Below are positions 33,201 through 45,893 of a DNA stretch of 64,000 nt, in pieces (positions within the stretch are counted from its first letter, which is position 1; each line of letters begins with the position of its first letter). A program made the translations under genes and the position numbers. The DNA is from Colius striatus. Lineage: Eukaryota > Chordata > Aves > Coliiformes > Coliidae. The stretch lies in the NCBI RefSeq assembly GCF_028858725.1, contig NC_084771.1:2446915-2510914 (forward strand), given 5' to 3'. The notes below the pieces were generated by a model. That model did no database searches. It was not told the origin of the DNA and saw only the letters and a program-made list of their open reading frames with translations.

Positions 33201-36200
33201 TCAGTGCTGAGGTGAGGGAGCCCTGGCCCAGGCTGCCCAGGGAGGGTGTGGAGGCTCCTGCTCTGGAGCTCTTCAAGACCCTCCTGGCCATGTTCCTGTG
33301 GGAGCTGCTTTGGCAGGGGCTTGGGCTGGATGAGCTCTAAAGGTCCCTTCCAACCCCCACCATGCCGTGAGTCTATGACTGAATAACATTGTTTTTCTTA
33401 TACTCCTACCCCTTCTACCTTGACTGTTGTGATCAGCAGAACCCACAGTGTCTCTGTAGTAAAACAACTGTAATTTCCATTTCCTTCTGCTTGTTGCAGG
33501 TCTAAGCTTTGGATCATTGACTTCAACAGCAGCCACTAGTGCACCCACAGCAACGCTGACTGCCAGTACCAGCCAGGGACCTACTCTGGCCTTTGGAAGC
33601 AAACCTGGAGGTAGGAAACTGTTTCAGGAAATAATTACTTGAGACTTGGTGAATCTGCTGTCCTTCTGGGAATAGTTTTCTAAGCTGGAGTCTGGTAATG
33701 AGCTAGAAGTGCTTGTGAATTTGCAAGAGCATCAGTGATCTGTGGCAGTTCATACAGCCATTCACCTGAGCATCCCATGCTTTTGATTGTGTTCCCTGTG
33801 CCTTGTTCTCTTCTGTAATTCTTGCTTGAGTGCAGTGGGAAGGAGCCAGGGGTTTCAGGGGTACATTGTAATAAAGATAAGCCTGAAGTAGAAAACGAGG
33901 AGGAGTAGTTTGAAGCCCTTCCATCCTCAAAAGCCTGGTGGAAATGGGCAGATGTGTGTCCCCTCCTCAGCACGCCTCTTCTGAAATGGGTGAGAGCTTG
34001 CTGTGGTCTGGTTGTACAAGGTAGATGCTTTTTCTTTTTGCAGTAACATCCACAGCTGCCACAACTGCAGCCACCACCACAACCTCCATTCTTGGCACAA
34101 CAGGGCCTACCCTGTTTTCATCTATAGTGAGTTCTTCAGCACCGACGTCGTCTACCGCCACAGGCCTCTCACGTAAGTCACAACATGCAGGTTTCATCTG
34201 TTAGGGGAATAAATGAGCAGCATGGTTGGTGGCAGCTGGTAGTGGTGGAGCTGTAGATGCTGGGGTAATAGAGAATTCAGAAGACCAGCTCTTCTCACTG
34301 TTTGCCACCTCCCCTCTTTGCAAACTGTCTTCAAAGGTGAGGCGTGAGAGTTTTGTTTAAGCTCAAGCACACTTTAGATTCAGAGTGGGCAAGCAACACA
34401 GGGCACTTTTAGCTGTTTTGGTGTTTCTCTGGGTAGTACCACCACAAATTAGCTTTCTAGTGGTGTTTTAGCTACTGTCTTGTTTTAGCTACTTGTCCTT
34501 GAGTCTGGTTATGTCAGTCCTTGACTCTTGCATTAAGTGTTTGCACGTCTTTACAGTGGCCTGGGATGGTAGAGATGCAGGGTGCCAAAAACAAATATTC
34601 CCACTACTATGTGCTTGCAAGTTTCCCTGCTAATAACTGGCAAGTTTCCTCTTGCAAAATGAGTTTCATGGCAGCAAGTAGTGTCAGTTTTCTGATAGCT
34701 TTAAAGGCAGTAGCCCAGGTTTGAAGACAGTCCTAACAGCTCCCTTTCTGAGTCTTCAGTGAGGCATTAACACTTCAGTTTCTTTTGATTATGGAAACTA
34801 GCTACAGCCAGTGTTGCTCTTTACCAGGGTTAATGCTACTGTTCCATACACCATGCTGTCCTACCCCTACCTCTAAGAATTTAGGCAGCTGCTCCCAAGG
34901 CCCTTCACAAGTTTTATGTTAAAGCCATGCTAATTATGTTTAGCTGATGAGCTGCTGCAATTTGTAGATGCCACGTGCAGCAGTTTAATAACTTCTGTTT
35001 TGCCTAGCACTGCAGCACTTGCATTGCTACTCTAATTCCAAAACTGACCTTAATCTTAGTGTTTAAGAATGCTTTTAAGCAAGTGGGTGTTCTCTGTTTA
35101 TCAGGGTATCTGAAATTTGTTGTTAGATGCTAATAGGGGGGTTGTTCCCAGGCAGCTGAGATGTGACCAGGGTGTTTCCTGTAGTATGTGCAATGGTATT
35201 GCTTTAGCTGTAGGCTTGTGCAGAGATTGCCTTTGCTGCCTGACAGTGTCCAGAAACCTTGGCTTCTCTTAGCATTTGATAGCAGTTAAATGTTAGATAA
35301 TTCCAAACAGGTAAAGAGAAGCAATGGTAGCTTGGCACCAGGGTTGATAAAGTTGCCTGGAAGAATAACAATGATCCTCCTTAACACAAATACAGAGCAG
35401 ACAGAGATGGGTGAGCAGGCAAGGGTAGAGCTTTTCAATGGGATGCTGTGTTTAATGGGTTATGCAAACTCTTAATATTGTCTTCTGTTTCCAGTTACTG
35501 CCCCTTCCACTGGGACAGCCAGTCTTGGATCACTTGGCTTTGGACTGAAGGTTCCTGGAACAACAGCTGGTACAACAAGCACTGCCACTAGTAAGAACTA
35601 GATGCTGAAAGTAGCTGAAGGGAAGGGAGCTCCACTAATGGGGCCACACTAATGTAGCAGTGCAGCAGTTCTAATTTCCAATGCTCTCCACATCTTTCCC
35701 TGATCCTCTTTTCCCATCTCCCCAAAGGCACAGTTACCTATGACTTCTGAGAGCCTGGCCACACACAGCAAAGGGACTGGGTTGAAGGAAGGCCCCTGGG
35801 CTTTGATGTTTAATCTGGATCAAGTCAACTAAATAGATTGACTGCCCCTGTTCTGGCCTGCCTGTGTAGTACAGAATTGCCCTGATGGATGAGGGAGAGG
35901 TGTCCAGATGGGGGAAGGGAGAGGGACTTTTAGGGAGAGAGGTTTTATGATTCAGTTACACCCCATTCATCTGTTTCTTCCATATGATGAGTTCTGAAGT
36001 GTTGGGTTTTATTAACTCTCCTTCAAAAGCAAACAAAGCAGAGATGAGTGCTGTTTGTGTCAGCCCTCGTGTGAAAACCTGCAGTGGCATCTGCTGCTGC
36101 ACAGTGGTTGGGTTTGGGACTGCACATCCTTTCCTGCATGGGGTTACCAGTCAGTTTTCAGCATGATGACATGGCTGCTCAGCTCTCAAGGTCTTTCTCA

Positions 36201-39200
36201 AGCTTGTTTCTGATGTGACTGTGAAGAGTTTGAGCTTGGTGCCTAAAAGTGCTGTGTGAGTGGCTGACAGTAGCGTCTGATGGCTGCTCTTAGTTTTGTG
36301 AAAACCTGGAGATCCCACCTCTTGCCAAGATGCAGGAGAGGAACTGGGTTTGCTGATAGTTGTTAGGTCTAATAGTAAAACATGAGACTGAGAGGGATGT
36401 GTGGGCAAATGTCCAGGGCTGCCAGTTCCTCACTTTACTGGACCTACTAGCTGGGTATGTACAGTGCACTGCCTTTGTGTCAAGGTGCCCTTCATTCCCT
36501 TCCTGGCAGACATAGGATTTGCTTTCTGTGTAAGGGACCTATTTGAGTTCATATTGCCCAGTGTTTGGAAGTGTGTGCTGGCCTGTTCTCCATGTGTTAG
36601 ATAGCAGATGTGTCCTGTTGCTTGACTTGCATCTCTTCTTTCAGGCACTACTACTGCTTCTGGCTTTGCTTTGAATCTTAAGCCATTAACTACAACTGGT
36701 GCCATTGGAGCTGTGACTTCTGCAGCTGCCATCACCACCACCACAGCCAGCAGGTGAGTGTGTTCCAGCCAGCCTCTGCCTCTTTGGAGGAGAAGCTGTT
36801 ATTAGTGATGGGATCCTGGGGGGGAAGGAGGGATCTTATCACCTTTATAGTTTGGGGTTTGATCTTTTTGCCTTTGTGGCACTTCCTCCCAGTGCCCCTC
36901 CAGTGATGACTTATGCCCAGCTGGAGAGTTTGATAAACAAGTGGAGCCTGGAACTGGAAGACCAAGAGAAACACTTCCTCCACCAAGCCACACAAGTGAA
37001 CGCCTGGGATCGGACGCTGATAGAGAATGGAGAGAAGGTCAGGCAATGTCCAGAGGAACCTGATTTTGCTTGCTTAGATCCTTAAAGGCCTTCAGGGTTA
37101 GAGATGCAACATCTAGTGGGACTTTCCCATCTGTATTTTACAAGCAGAATTGGATTTGTGTGCTCTTAAAAGACTCGCTTGTGTGTCTGTACTGGGCTAC
37201 AGGCACTGAAGCTTGGAAGTCTGTTCTGTGAGCTTACACCATGCTAACAACTTCCCTTAGGGTGAAGCTTTCAAGGCCAAACTTCCACTGTTCCATTTCT
37301 GGTCTGGAGATCTTTATGGAACCATTTCTTGTGTCTGGTAGACGTTGGTATGGTGCTGGCTTCCTGTTCCACCACTCTCACGAGTTCACTTTGGAGTTTC
37401 ACAATGTAATTAAGTGTCTTGTGTTTCCAGATTACTTCATTACACAGAGAAGTAGAGAAAGTGAAACTTGATCAGAAGAGGTATGAAACTATGAACACTT
37501 GATGGCATTGTTTGCTTTTTGCATGCTCCTGTGTTTGTGGTGTGGCAGATGTAGAGCTCACAGAACTTTTGAGTTGAGTAGTTAATGTTTTTCCTTTTCA
37601 GACTGGATCAGGAGCTAGACTTCATTCTGTCACAGCAGAAAGAGCTTGAAGACTTGTTGACCCCTCTGGAGGAGTCTGTGAAGGAACAGAGTGGGACCAT
37701 CTACTTGCAGCATGCGGATGAAGAACGGGAGAGGACGTAAGGCAGGAAGCTCCTTGGAGCGTGTGATGAGCAGGCTGATGTGGTGGGGATCAGTCAGCAA
37801 GAAGCAGTGTTGGGATACATAGAATCATAGAATGGTAGGGGTTGGAAGGGACCTTTAGAGATCATCTAGTCCAACCCCCCTGCAGAAGCAGGTCAACCTA
37901 GATCAGGTCACACAGGAACATGTCCAGGCGGGTCATGAAGACCTCCAAGGAAGGAGCCTGCACAACCCCTCTGGGCAGCCTGTTCCACTGCTCTGTGCAG
38001 TATTGATCCATCAATGGCCTTTGTCAAATATGTAATCCTGTTTTATGCATGGCAACTTAGATTTTATGCATTAGAAACAGGGGAGTGGTGACTGGAAACC
38101 CTCGAGTGGGCATGAGGAGCTCTTTAGCTGTTGGGTCTAAAATGGTCTCAGAAAACTGGTGATTATTTAGCTAGTGTGACTGGGAGTGGGTTTGCTGAAG
38201 TACAATATTCTGCCCTTTGTTCCCACATGTTGTGCAGCTTTAAACTGGCTGAAAATATCGATGCTCAGTTGAAGCGGATGGCACAAGACCTGAAGGACAT
38301 CACTGAGCACCTGAACACATCCCGAGGCCCAGCAGACACCAGCGACCCGGTAAACACAACCTTTCCTTGTTTGTTGGTAGGAGACAGAGGATATTGAAAC
38401 AGTTCTAACTCTTCCATTTGTCTGAATGGAATGCATGGTGAATGCTGCTTGTAGCTTTAACCTTGGAGGAGTAGTTTGTCCCTGAGTTGGATCTCTTCTG
38501 GGTAAAACTACTCTGACACAATCCAGGCTGAGTCACCTACGTGCTCTGCACTCCTCTTAAGAGTTTTCAAGGTCTTTCGTTCTGGTGTGAACTCTGGTTA
38601 TTTGCTTGTCTAATTTTACCCTGGATTACAACTTGTTTTAGAGGCCTGTCTCAATGTTGATGTGGTTACCTCCTCCACTGCCTGCATCTTTCTGGGGCAA
38701 ACCTAAATCTTGTTCAGGGTGCCATCTGTAGCAGCTGATCCTTTTTCCTCACACTGCTTTTGTATCCTCATGAAAACAAGATCTGAATTACCAGCTCTTT
38801 CTGATTATGTATTAAATGGATCTCAATATTCCTTGAGGGTTTACTGAGAAGCTCTTTTTCAGACACAATTTCCCTTCAGTGTTGCAGACTTGATTCTGGT
38901 TTTTTCCCCATTCCTTTTTGCTTTTGCCACCTCAAGCCCAAGATGATTAATGTGGTGATGTTTCCTATGTCTGAATTGGAATTAGCCTAAAGCCACAGGT
39001 GTGTGCTCTAAGCCAGTCTGTTTTCTTGATGGTAAAGAGAAGCAAAGCAACACAGTTGCTGCACACTTCCCTGGGAAGGTGGCTGCTCAGTGAGTGGAGC
39101 TGTACATATGAGAGATCTGATTGCATCACATTCCAAAGGCAGGGACAGGCAGGCTGGCTTTTACTGCTTTTAGATTTTATGTAGTGTAACAAAGGACTTG

Positions 39201-39287
39201 TACCTTCTCTTTCTCTTCAGCTTCAGCAGATCTGTAAAATCTTGAATGCTCACATGGATTCACTGCAGTGGATTGACCAGAACTCAG
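30278..39287 (+). CDS. NUP62: Nucleoporin p62, terminal exon not found
   Basis: Eleven exons: 30278-30546, 31644-32035, 33500-33610, 34044-34172, 35495-35590, 36645-36753, 36893-37037, 37431-37480, 37602-37736, 38238-38349, 39221-39287. All GT-AG, phases join, 538 codons. NUP62 forms the central channel of the nuclear pore with NUP54 and NUP58. Residues 1 to about 330 are low-complexity S/T/A/G with FG repeats (GFSF, GFVFG, GFTF); the rest is the Nsp1_C-type coiled coil, starting YAQLESLINKWSLELEDQE and running to LNAHMDSLQWIDQNS. Mammalian NUP62 continues about 30 residues further. Exon 11 ends in a good donor, but I find no matching last exon before the duplicated block at 41.3 kb. Mammalian NUP62 has its coding region in one exon; the intron-bearing mammalian relative is NUP62CL, so this could be the orthologue of either. 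Confidence 0.92.
30600..30895 (+). mobile_element. Two CR1 3'-end fragments in tandem, NUP62 intron 1
   Basis: The GGGGCTGCCCAGATGGGCTG ... GTTGCACTGG(C/G)TGAGCT block occurs twice in a row, starting only about 55 bases after the exon 1 donor. Confidence 0.8.
32095..32415 (-). mobile_element. CR1 3'-end fragment, NUP62 intron 2
   Basis: Minus-strand CR1 3' region, similar to the inverse of 16140-16450. Confidence 0.8.
32920..33385 (+). mobile_element. CR1 3'-end fragment, NUP62 intron 2
   Basis: Plus-strand CR1 3' region ending GAGCTCTAAAGGTCCCTTCC and a degenerate TCTATGA end. Confidence 0.85.
37818..38005 (-). mobile_element. CR1 3' end, NUP62 intron 9
   Basis: Starts CATAGAATCATAGAATGG, the reverse complement of the canonical CR1 ATTCTATG terminal repeat, followed by GGAAGGGACCTTTAGAGATC. 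Confidence 0.85.
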
Positions 39288-40660
39288 GTGAGTGTCATCC
39301 TGCAGCTCTTGGGGAATGTAAATAGAAGGTAGCATGTGTTTGAAGTGGGTTTGGAATGTGAAGGAGTTTCTGAAGATCCCTGAGGAGTCTTCTCCTCACC
39401 TCCAATGACACTGTCCTTTCTGTGCTCAAAATCTCTTGATGTGCATTAAAGGCCTCTGCTGAGAAGTAATTCCTGGCAACTGCTACTGTTTCACAAAAAG
39501 CACTGCTTGCAGTGCCTCAGTGCAGAGCAGAGGACTGAAAAACCCTGTGCTGTGTTTTCTCAAGCTAAGGGTGAATATTTCAGCTTCTAAAATGTTTGTG
39601 AGTAGGAAAATTGGTGAGGGATGTGTGTGTGTGTGGTGAGTGTTCTCTGCTTCCCCCTCCTTCAGCAAGCCCCCTCCAGGCCAGCCTGAGCAGCAGGCAT
39701 TTATCTGCAGGTGTGGAAATGGCACAGAAGTCGTGGGAGATGAAATGCAAAGCAGGAGATGCACTCAACAGTGAAAACTCGATGGTGTAGTTACTGTTGT
39801 TTCTTGTCCTGGATTCACCCTTTACTAGTATACCCCGGTGCCATACCCAATCAAGAAAGGAAGTTTTCGGAAGGGAGCGCCTCCTTGTGAGGGATTCGGG
39901 AATTGTGCACGGGTTTGGTGTGATGTTTGCCGCCACAGGGGGGCGTGGCAGAACAAAGCAGGACAAAGCAGGGCTCCTCTCACCAGCACGGCATCCCTCT
40001 GCCTGCCTGCAGTGCTGTGAAAGTGCCCGCTCCCAGTGCACTTCTAGAGCGAAAGCGGGCATCCTGCTGTGTTCAAATAGGAGTGTTGGCTTAGGGCAGG
40101 GACTGAAACTTCCACATTCCAAACCTACCTTCACTGGGAAATCTGCTGCAGCTCCTGTGGCAGCAGAATTCTGACTTTACAGAACTTGTGTGCAAATAGC
40201 AACCTGCTTCCTTTAGATTTCCCTAGAAGGGAGACCCATTTTTTCCTGCCATTCAGTACCAAAGAAGCTGCCTTATCAGTTAACAGTGATTCATTGTGTT
40301 TGCTGGGAAATGTACAACTAAAGGAAGAGTTGAGCTGTGGTTCACCTTCAAACAAGAAGGAAGCAATATGGCTAAGAAATTGCAAGGTTTTAAAAGAGGT
40401 TAATGCATCTCCCTGCTTCTGTGGGGTTCTTGGAGAGGAGCTTCTGTTGCTGTGTGCACTTAGTGGAAAAATGATACCATGTTGGGGTAAGCCTTCACAC
40501 AGCCTGGGAAGGAAACATTCCTTAACTTGCTTTTTGTCTTAGGAAACCAAATCAAAACCCCACAAAACTAGAACTAGGACATCTGTGCTGTAGGTGATAT
40601 TACCAGGTTTGTCTCCTGTGGAACACCTGCAGGACTGTTTCCCAACAGCCAGTTTCTGGG
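39288..40660. other. Sequence after NUP62 exon 11, no gene seen
   Basis: Searched by eye for the terminal NUP62 exon (phase 1 acceptor, basic coiled-coil tail). None found on the plus strand. A short GT run lies near 39620-39635. Confidence 0.45.
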
Positions 40661-40664
40661 CACA

Positions 40665-40860
40665 CTCATATTCACAGAGTCTCAAGGGCTGGAGGGGGGC
40701 TGCAGAGCTCATCCAGTGCAACCCCCCCAGCCAGAGCAGCAGCACCTAGAGCAGGGCACACAGGAACCAGCTGGGTTGGAATGTCTCCAGAGAAAGAGCT
40801 TCCACAGCCCATCTGGGCAGCCCCTGCCAGTGCTGTCTCACCTCAACAGGGAACAACTTT
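40665..40860 (-). mobile_element. CR1 3'-end fragment
   Basis: Minus-strand CR1 3' sequence (CACAGAGTCTCAAGGGCTGG ... CTCACCTCAACAGGGAACAA). Confidence 0.8.
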
Positions 40861-41319
40861 GTCCTTGAAAAGTGACAAACTGAAATGTGTTGCTTCATCT
40901 CTTACTGCCATATTCTGGGTTTGGCATGCTGCACAACATAAACCCCAGCCTGGACTGGCTGTCTCCAAGCCCCAGGCTGTAACATCATGCTGTGGCCCTG
41001 TTGGAGAGCCTCTGATAAGCTTTCACAGAATGAAATTAGAAATTGCCTTAGCTTGTGCCCGGGATGTTTTGTACCTTGCCATGACTGGTGCATTTAAACT
41101 TGCTGATCAGTCAGTGTCTTCTGTGTATCCAAAGCAGAGATGTGCAAATAACAGCTGATCTGTGTTGTGACTGCTAGTGCTCTGCAGCCTTTCTGTGCAC
41201 TCACACCATCCTCCTTTTTGCTGGATATAGTGTACAGCTTGTTATGGCTGTGTGACACCCTGCCAGAAAATGTCTGTATACTTCTCACTGCCAGTCAGTG
41301 GGGTCTCAACCAGCTTCAG

Positions 41320-42035
41320 AATTGGGCACAGAGGAACCTGCTGAGGTTCACCAAGAGCAAGGGCAGAGTCCTGCAGCTGGGGAGGAACAACCCCCTGCAC
41401 CAGGCCAGGCTGGGGATGACCTGCTGGAGAGCAGCTCCAGGAGACAGACCTGGGAGTGCTGGGTGATAAGAAACTGCCCATGAGCAGCAACGTGGCCTCG
41501 TGGGCAAGAAGCCAACGGCAGCCTGGGGGCATCCAGCAGAGTGTGGGCAGCAGGGCCAGGGAGCTTCTGCTCCCCCTCTGCTCTGCCACAGCTGCTGAGG
41601 CCTCAGCTGGAGTCCTGTGCCCAGTTGTGGGCTCCCCAGCTGCAGAGGGACAGGGAACTGCTGCAGAGAGGCCAGTGCAGGGCCACCCAGATGCTCAGGG
41701 GACTGGAGCATCTTCCTTGTGAGGAAAGGCTGCGGGCCCTGGGGCTGTTCAGGCTGGAGAAGAGGAGACTGAGGGGGCATCTCATTCATAGCTCCAAATC
41801 TCTCACTGGTGGGTGTCAGGAGCTTGGGGCAGCACTTTCTCTCTGTTGTATCCAGTGGCAGGACAAGGGGTGATGGGATGAAGCTGCAACACAAACAGTT
41901 CCATTGAAGCATAAGGGAAAACTGTTGGAGTGTTTGAGTGAGGGAGCCCTGGCCCAGGCTGCCCAGGGAGGGTGTGGAGGCTCCTGCTCTGGAGCTCTTC
42001 AAGACTCTCCTGGACACGTTCCTGTGTGACCTGTT
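41320..42035 (+). mobile_element. CR1 3'-region fragment at the left edge of the duplicated block
   Basis: Plus-strand CR1, close to 23860-24560. Its right part is shared with 53875-54355 and the inverse of 20740-21235. The duplicated block begins within or beside this element. Confidence 0.8.
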
Positions 42036-42810
42036 CTCGGTGGGACCTGCCTGACTCTTTACAACCTGTGTGTTTATAGGTGTGCAGTTCACCCCCAAGG
42101 AAATCTCACTTTCCTTGCTGATGTGGATTGAAGAGGAGGCAAAAGCTGGCAGTAGCTTTTTTCAGACAGGCCATCACAAGATCAGTTTTGTTCTCAGCTC
42201 CAGCACAAAGCTCTTGCCTCATGTGTCACTGAGAACTGAGACAATGAGATGATTCTTTTCCTCTTGTGGATATCATTTTCTGCCAAATGTTTTCTCCAGT
42301 TCAAACCCAACTCTAAAGCTCGCTGCTTTGGGTTGTTTTCCTTTTTTATTGAGGTTTTTCTAAGCAGAATTTGTTAGTGCTGGGGCAGGGGCATCTGTAG
42401 AAATAAGCCACTGAAAGTGAGCCAGCTGAGACTGAAGCTGCTGGAGAATCGTTGTGCAATTGGCACGTGGCTGAGGGAAGACAGAGGACTGCTGCTGGGT
42501 GTCTGTAAAATCATTGTCTTACTAAGACTTGCCAATGAAACCTCTTTCCTTCTGATACAAGAAACTGTAGTCCAGGTGATTGATATCCTGCTAATTGATT
42601 GGAGATGTTGAGCTGTGAAGCTGCAGCTGCTAAAGATATTTACTGGAACAAGTCTGAGTAATTCCAGTACCAAGGGGGGGGTCTAAAGTCAGTCTCTGCC
42701 AAACGGGAGCTTTTGAGTCCTACTTTGTCATGCTGCTGTACTGCAATACCCAAGCTACCCAGCAGTGTCTAATAAGAGCTGATGATGAGCTACAAGACTG
42801 ATTCCTTTCC

Positions 42811-43022
42811 ATGCAGGCAAACAAGAAATGTCAAGCAGCACGTGGTGAAAAGGAGACAATGGTGATGGAAAACGTCCGAGGGGAGAAGCAGCCCCCGACC
42901 TCTGAGAGGAAAAGGAGATACTGGAGAGTGAGAGATGCAAAGCAAGGAATAGCAAAGTGTGCTGATAAAGTCAGCCAGCTCTCTCGGGAAAAGGAACGCT
43001 GCAGCAGCTCTACGAAACAGAG
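42811..43022 (+). CDS. Candidate upstream exon of type C gene 3
   Basis: An acceptor-like CCTTTCCATGCAG precedes GCAAACAAG, and a GTACTT donor-like site follows at 43023. The open frame (ATG at 42811) codes about 70 residues, highly basic, with GEKQPPTSERKRRYW in the middle. It is identical or nearly so in C2 (19990-19779 minus) and C4 (55121-55332). It could be a first or internal exon of the type C gene. I cannot connect it by phase to the next certain exon. Confidence 0.35.
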
Positions 43023-43450
43023 GTACTTGTGAAACAAAGGTGCTCTGCTGTGTGACCTGAGCGAAGGATGGAAAGCAGCATCAGAAGAACCGCACTGCTG
43101 GTTTGCTGCCGGGCTCAGTGGCAGAGGCCTGTTTTCACTTGAGGCTGCTGCAGAGCTGTGACAGCCCCTCTTCTCCAAGGGAAGGGGAGGAAGCTACTGA
43201 GTTCTCACTGTCATCTTTTGGAAGTTCCTTTTCATATTTCCCTGGCAATAGCAAATGATGGGAAACAACAGGGGCTTTTTCTGCCAAAACTGAAGAGACT
43301 GCTTGTTGCAGACGCCTGGATTGTGAGATGGCCCTTGGAGATTCCCAAATGGTGGGGATCCCCAAGAAACCTGTCCCTGGAGATGCCCACCAACGCTCCC
43401 CCAGCCATGACCCTGCGTCCTGGAAGTTTCAGCTCCTGGCCTGCCCTGAG

Positions 43451-45549
43451 GTGAGGGCATTAGACAAACATGTCCTGCAGCTGGCACCGAGGTACCTGCG
43501 GAGCGAGTGCAGCCAGATGCAGTGGCTGATGCTCAATGCCCTCATCACCACCTGCGACGAGCCCTCGAAGGTAGGCAGGGGGCAGCCGGCTGGAGCCGTG
43601 CTGGGGGCGTGGGGCTGGGTGAGGGGAGCTGGGGGACATGCAGCTGGGGCTTGGCTGTGCTTTGGGAGCTCTGGCAGCTCCTGCCAGCCCTCCTGCCTCC
43701 CTGCTGGCCTCCCCAAGTCCCTTGAGGCAGGCCTTTGGCTTCTGGCTCCCGAGGCAGCAGCATGGGGTTGAAGCACTGGAGTGATTTTGGCAGTGCAGCT
43801 TTTCACGGCTTCACCACAAGCATCGTGTTGCACACAGGCCAAAAGCATGTGGATCCTGCAGGAAAGCCTCCTGGAGCTACTGCAGGACCTAGATGACGAG
43901 GTGGTCGAAACGAACCTCTCCTTGCTCAAAATGATGCTCCAGGCTGCCAACAGCCCAGTTTGCAGCACCCTCGTTCTGGAGCTGACTGGGAGGCTCCAGC
44001 CACTCTTTCACCACGTAAGGCTTTGTGCCCCCCACCACAGGCACTGGCTGCTGCCAGGAACCTTTGTGCTCTGTGCATTTTCAGAGCCATGCCCAGGTGG
44101 GCCTGCAGCAGCCGGTGCTGAGCTCTTGTCCTCTTTCTTTTCCACCAGACCACCAGCAGTGTGCAGCTGCTCTCCCTTGAGCTCTTCCAACGTCTGATGC
44201 AGTCTGTCAACAAAAAGGAAAGACAGCCGATGAAGACACGGGTGTATGAGAACGTGATCGAACTGCTCTGCCTCCTGCATGCCGAGAGCCCGGAGGTGGC
44301 AGAGGTGAGGATCTCTGACCTGCCCATGTCCCTGCGGGAGGTCCCCAGGGCCAGGAAGGGCCATGAGCTTTGCCCGGGTGAGAGGACGCCCGTCCTGTGC
44401 CCTGGGCAGCGGTAGCATCTCCCTGCTGTGTGTGTCTGCAGGCCTCTCGGGTAACCCTGCTTGGAGCTGCCGCCTTCCTGAAGAAGAGGAGGCTCAGAAA
44501 GCTCCTGGAGAAGAGGAAGACATTGGAAGTGGGCAAGTACCTGGTAAGGATGGTCCCCAAGCAGCAGCCCCAGCCTGGGCAAGCTGTGCCCCTGCCCACT
44601 GCCACAGCCCGTCCCGGGCACAGGGCCACGGTCGGTACCAACCCTTCCCTTTGTCCCCTGTCCGTCTGCAGCTGTCAGGGTGCGGCAGCAGAGCCGCGCA
44701 CTATGTGCAGCAGGCAGCGCGGTGCCTTTGGAGCCATCAGCAGCCCATACGAGAGGCGGCCGTCAGGTTCCTGGGTGAGACACAGCCCCTGTCCCTCCCT
44801 GCCCCGCTGCAGCTCGGCCCCAGCCCCGGCTGTGGCGCGGCCGCAGGAATCAGCCGCGTGGCTGCGGAGCCGCGAGTGCCCGGTGCAGGGCCCTGGCGCC
44901 CGCGGGGCTCCCTGCGCCCTGTGCCAGCCCTGCCCTGCGCCTGGCGCTCGCTCGCCCGGGGAAGAGCCTGGGCTCAGCCCTGCCAAGGGGAGGGGGGCGT
45001 GTGGCCGGGCTGCAGGGACCTGTGAGGCAACTGTGCCGCTGGGGCACTGACCGACTGTGCGTTCGCAGGGCTCGCCGGGCAGCACCTGAGGGGGCATCAG
45101 GAATTGCTGCAGCCCATCCATGAGGGTGAGTGAGGGCAGCGGGGCGGCAGCGGGGACTGGCAGGGAGGACGAGAGGCCCTGGGAAGGGAGCTGCGGCCCC
45201 TGCCCCGGCCAGGGAGAGCAGAGAGAGATGTCAGGAGCACGGGGGGTATTCGGCACCTTCCGGCTGATGCCGTTGGGCCCGGCTCCCTCTGGGCTGTGGG
45301 AACAGCTGGGGGTTGCCCTGGCAGGAGGGGTTCCTGGGGTGAACACAGGCTCTGATCTCAGCTCTGTTCCTCTCTGTTGCAGCCCTTGAAAACCTGCCAG
45401 AAGACACCATCTCGTCAGTAGCAAACCTGGCAGCTCAAACGCAGTGCACCCTGAGAGATGCAGAGAGAGCAGCTCCCTCCAGACTCAGCCTGCGAGAGTG
45501 GCTCCGCAGGGCCTGGAGCAGACGGCCTTCTCTCTGGGCCCGTCGCTGA
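43451..45549 (+). CDS. MROH-family HEAT-repeat gene, type C copy 3
   Basis: Seven exons with the same boundaries as C1: 43451-43570, 43838-44014, 44149-44304, 44441-44542, 44672-44774, 45069-45125, 45383-45549 (TGA). Open for 293 codons, with few substitutions from C1. Because a CR1 and NUP62 lie upstream, the complete gene, if complete, must start between about 42.06 and 43.45 kb; the only exon candidate there is 42811-43022. The gene is followed by N2 in the same orientation, as C1 is by N1. AATAAA at 45846-45851. Protein role unknown beyond HEAT-type scaffold. Confidence 0.75.
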
Positions 45550-45845
45550 CCGGGCAGCTGCAGCTCTGAGCGGGGCCCATGCCAGGGGCTATTCCATGAG
45601 CTCCTCCCTGTGCTCCATGGCAAACCTTGGACCTACCAGCAGTTTTCTTTTGCATCGTTGCTCAGTAGTTTAGACACCGAGTTTAGCACTTGGGTTTCTT
45701 CCAGTTTGTGTACGTTTGATTTTCTGGCTTTCTTCACCCTGTGAGAACCATTTTCTACAGCTGGAAACTCTTTGTTACCCTTCGTGTCAACAAACCTGGA
45801 TTTGTTCCGTGTTGTTTGAGGGACGCAAAGTGCTTTGGTAAAAAC

Positions 45846-45851
45846 AATAAA
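45846..45851 (+). terminator. poly(A) signal of type C copy 3
   Basis: AATAAA at the conserved position, about 300 bases after the stop. Confidence 0.6.
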
Positions 45852-45893
45852 GCTCCGTCATCAAACCTTAACCAGTGCTCCCCATGTCTGGCC

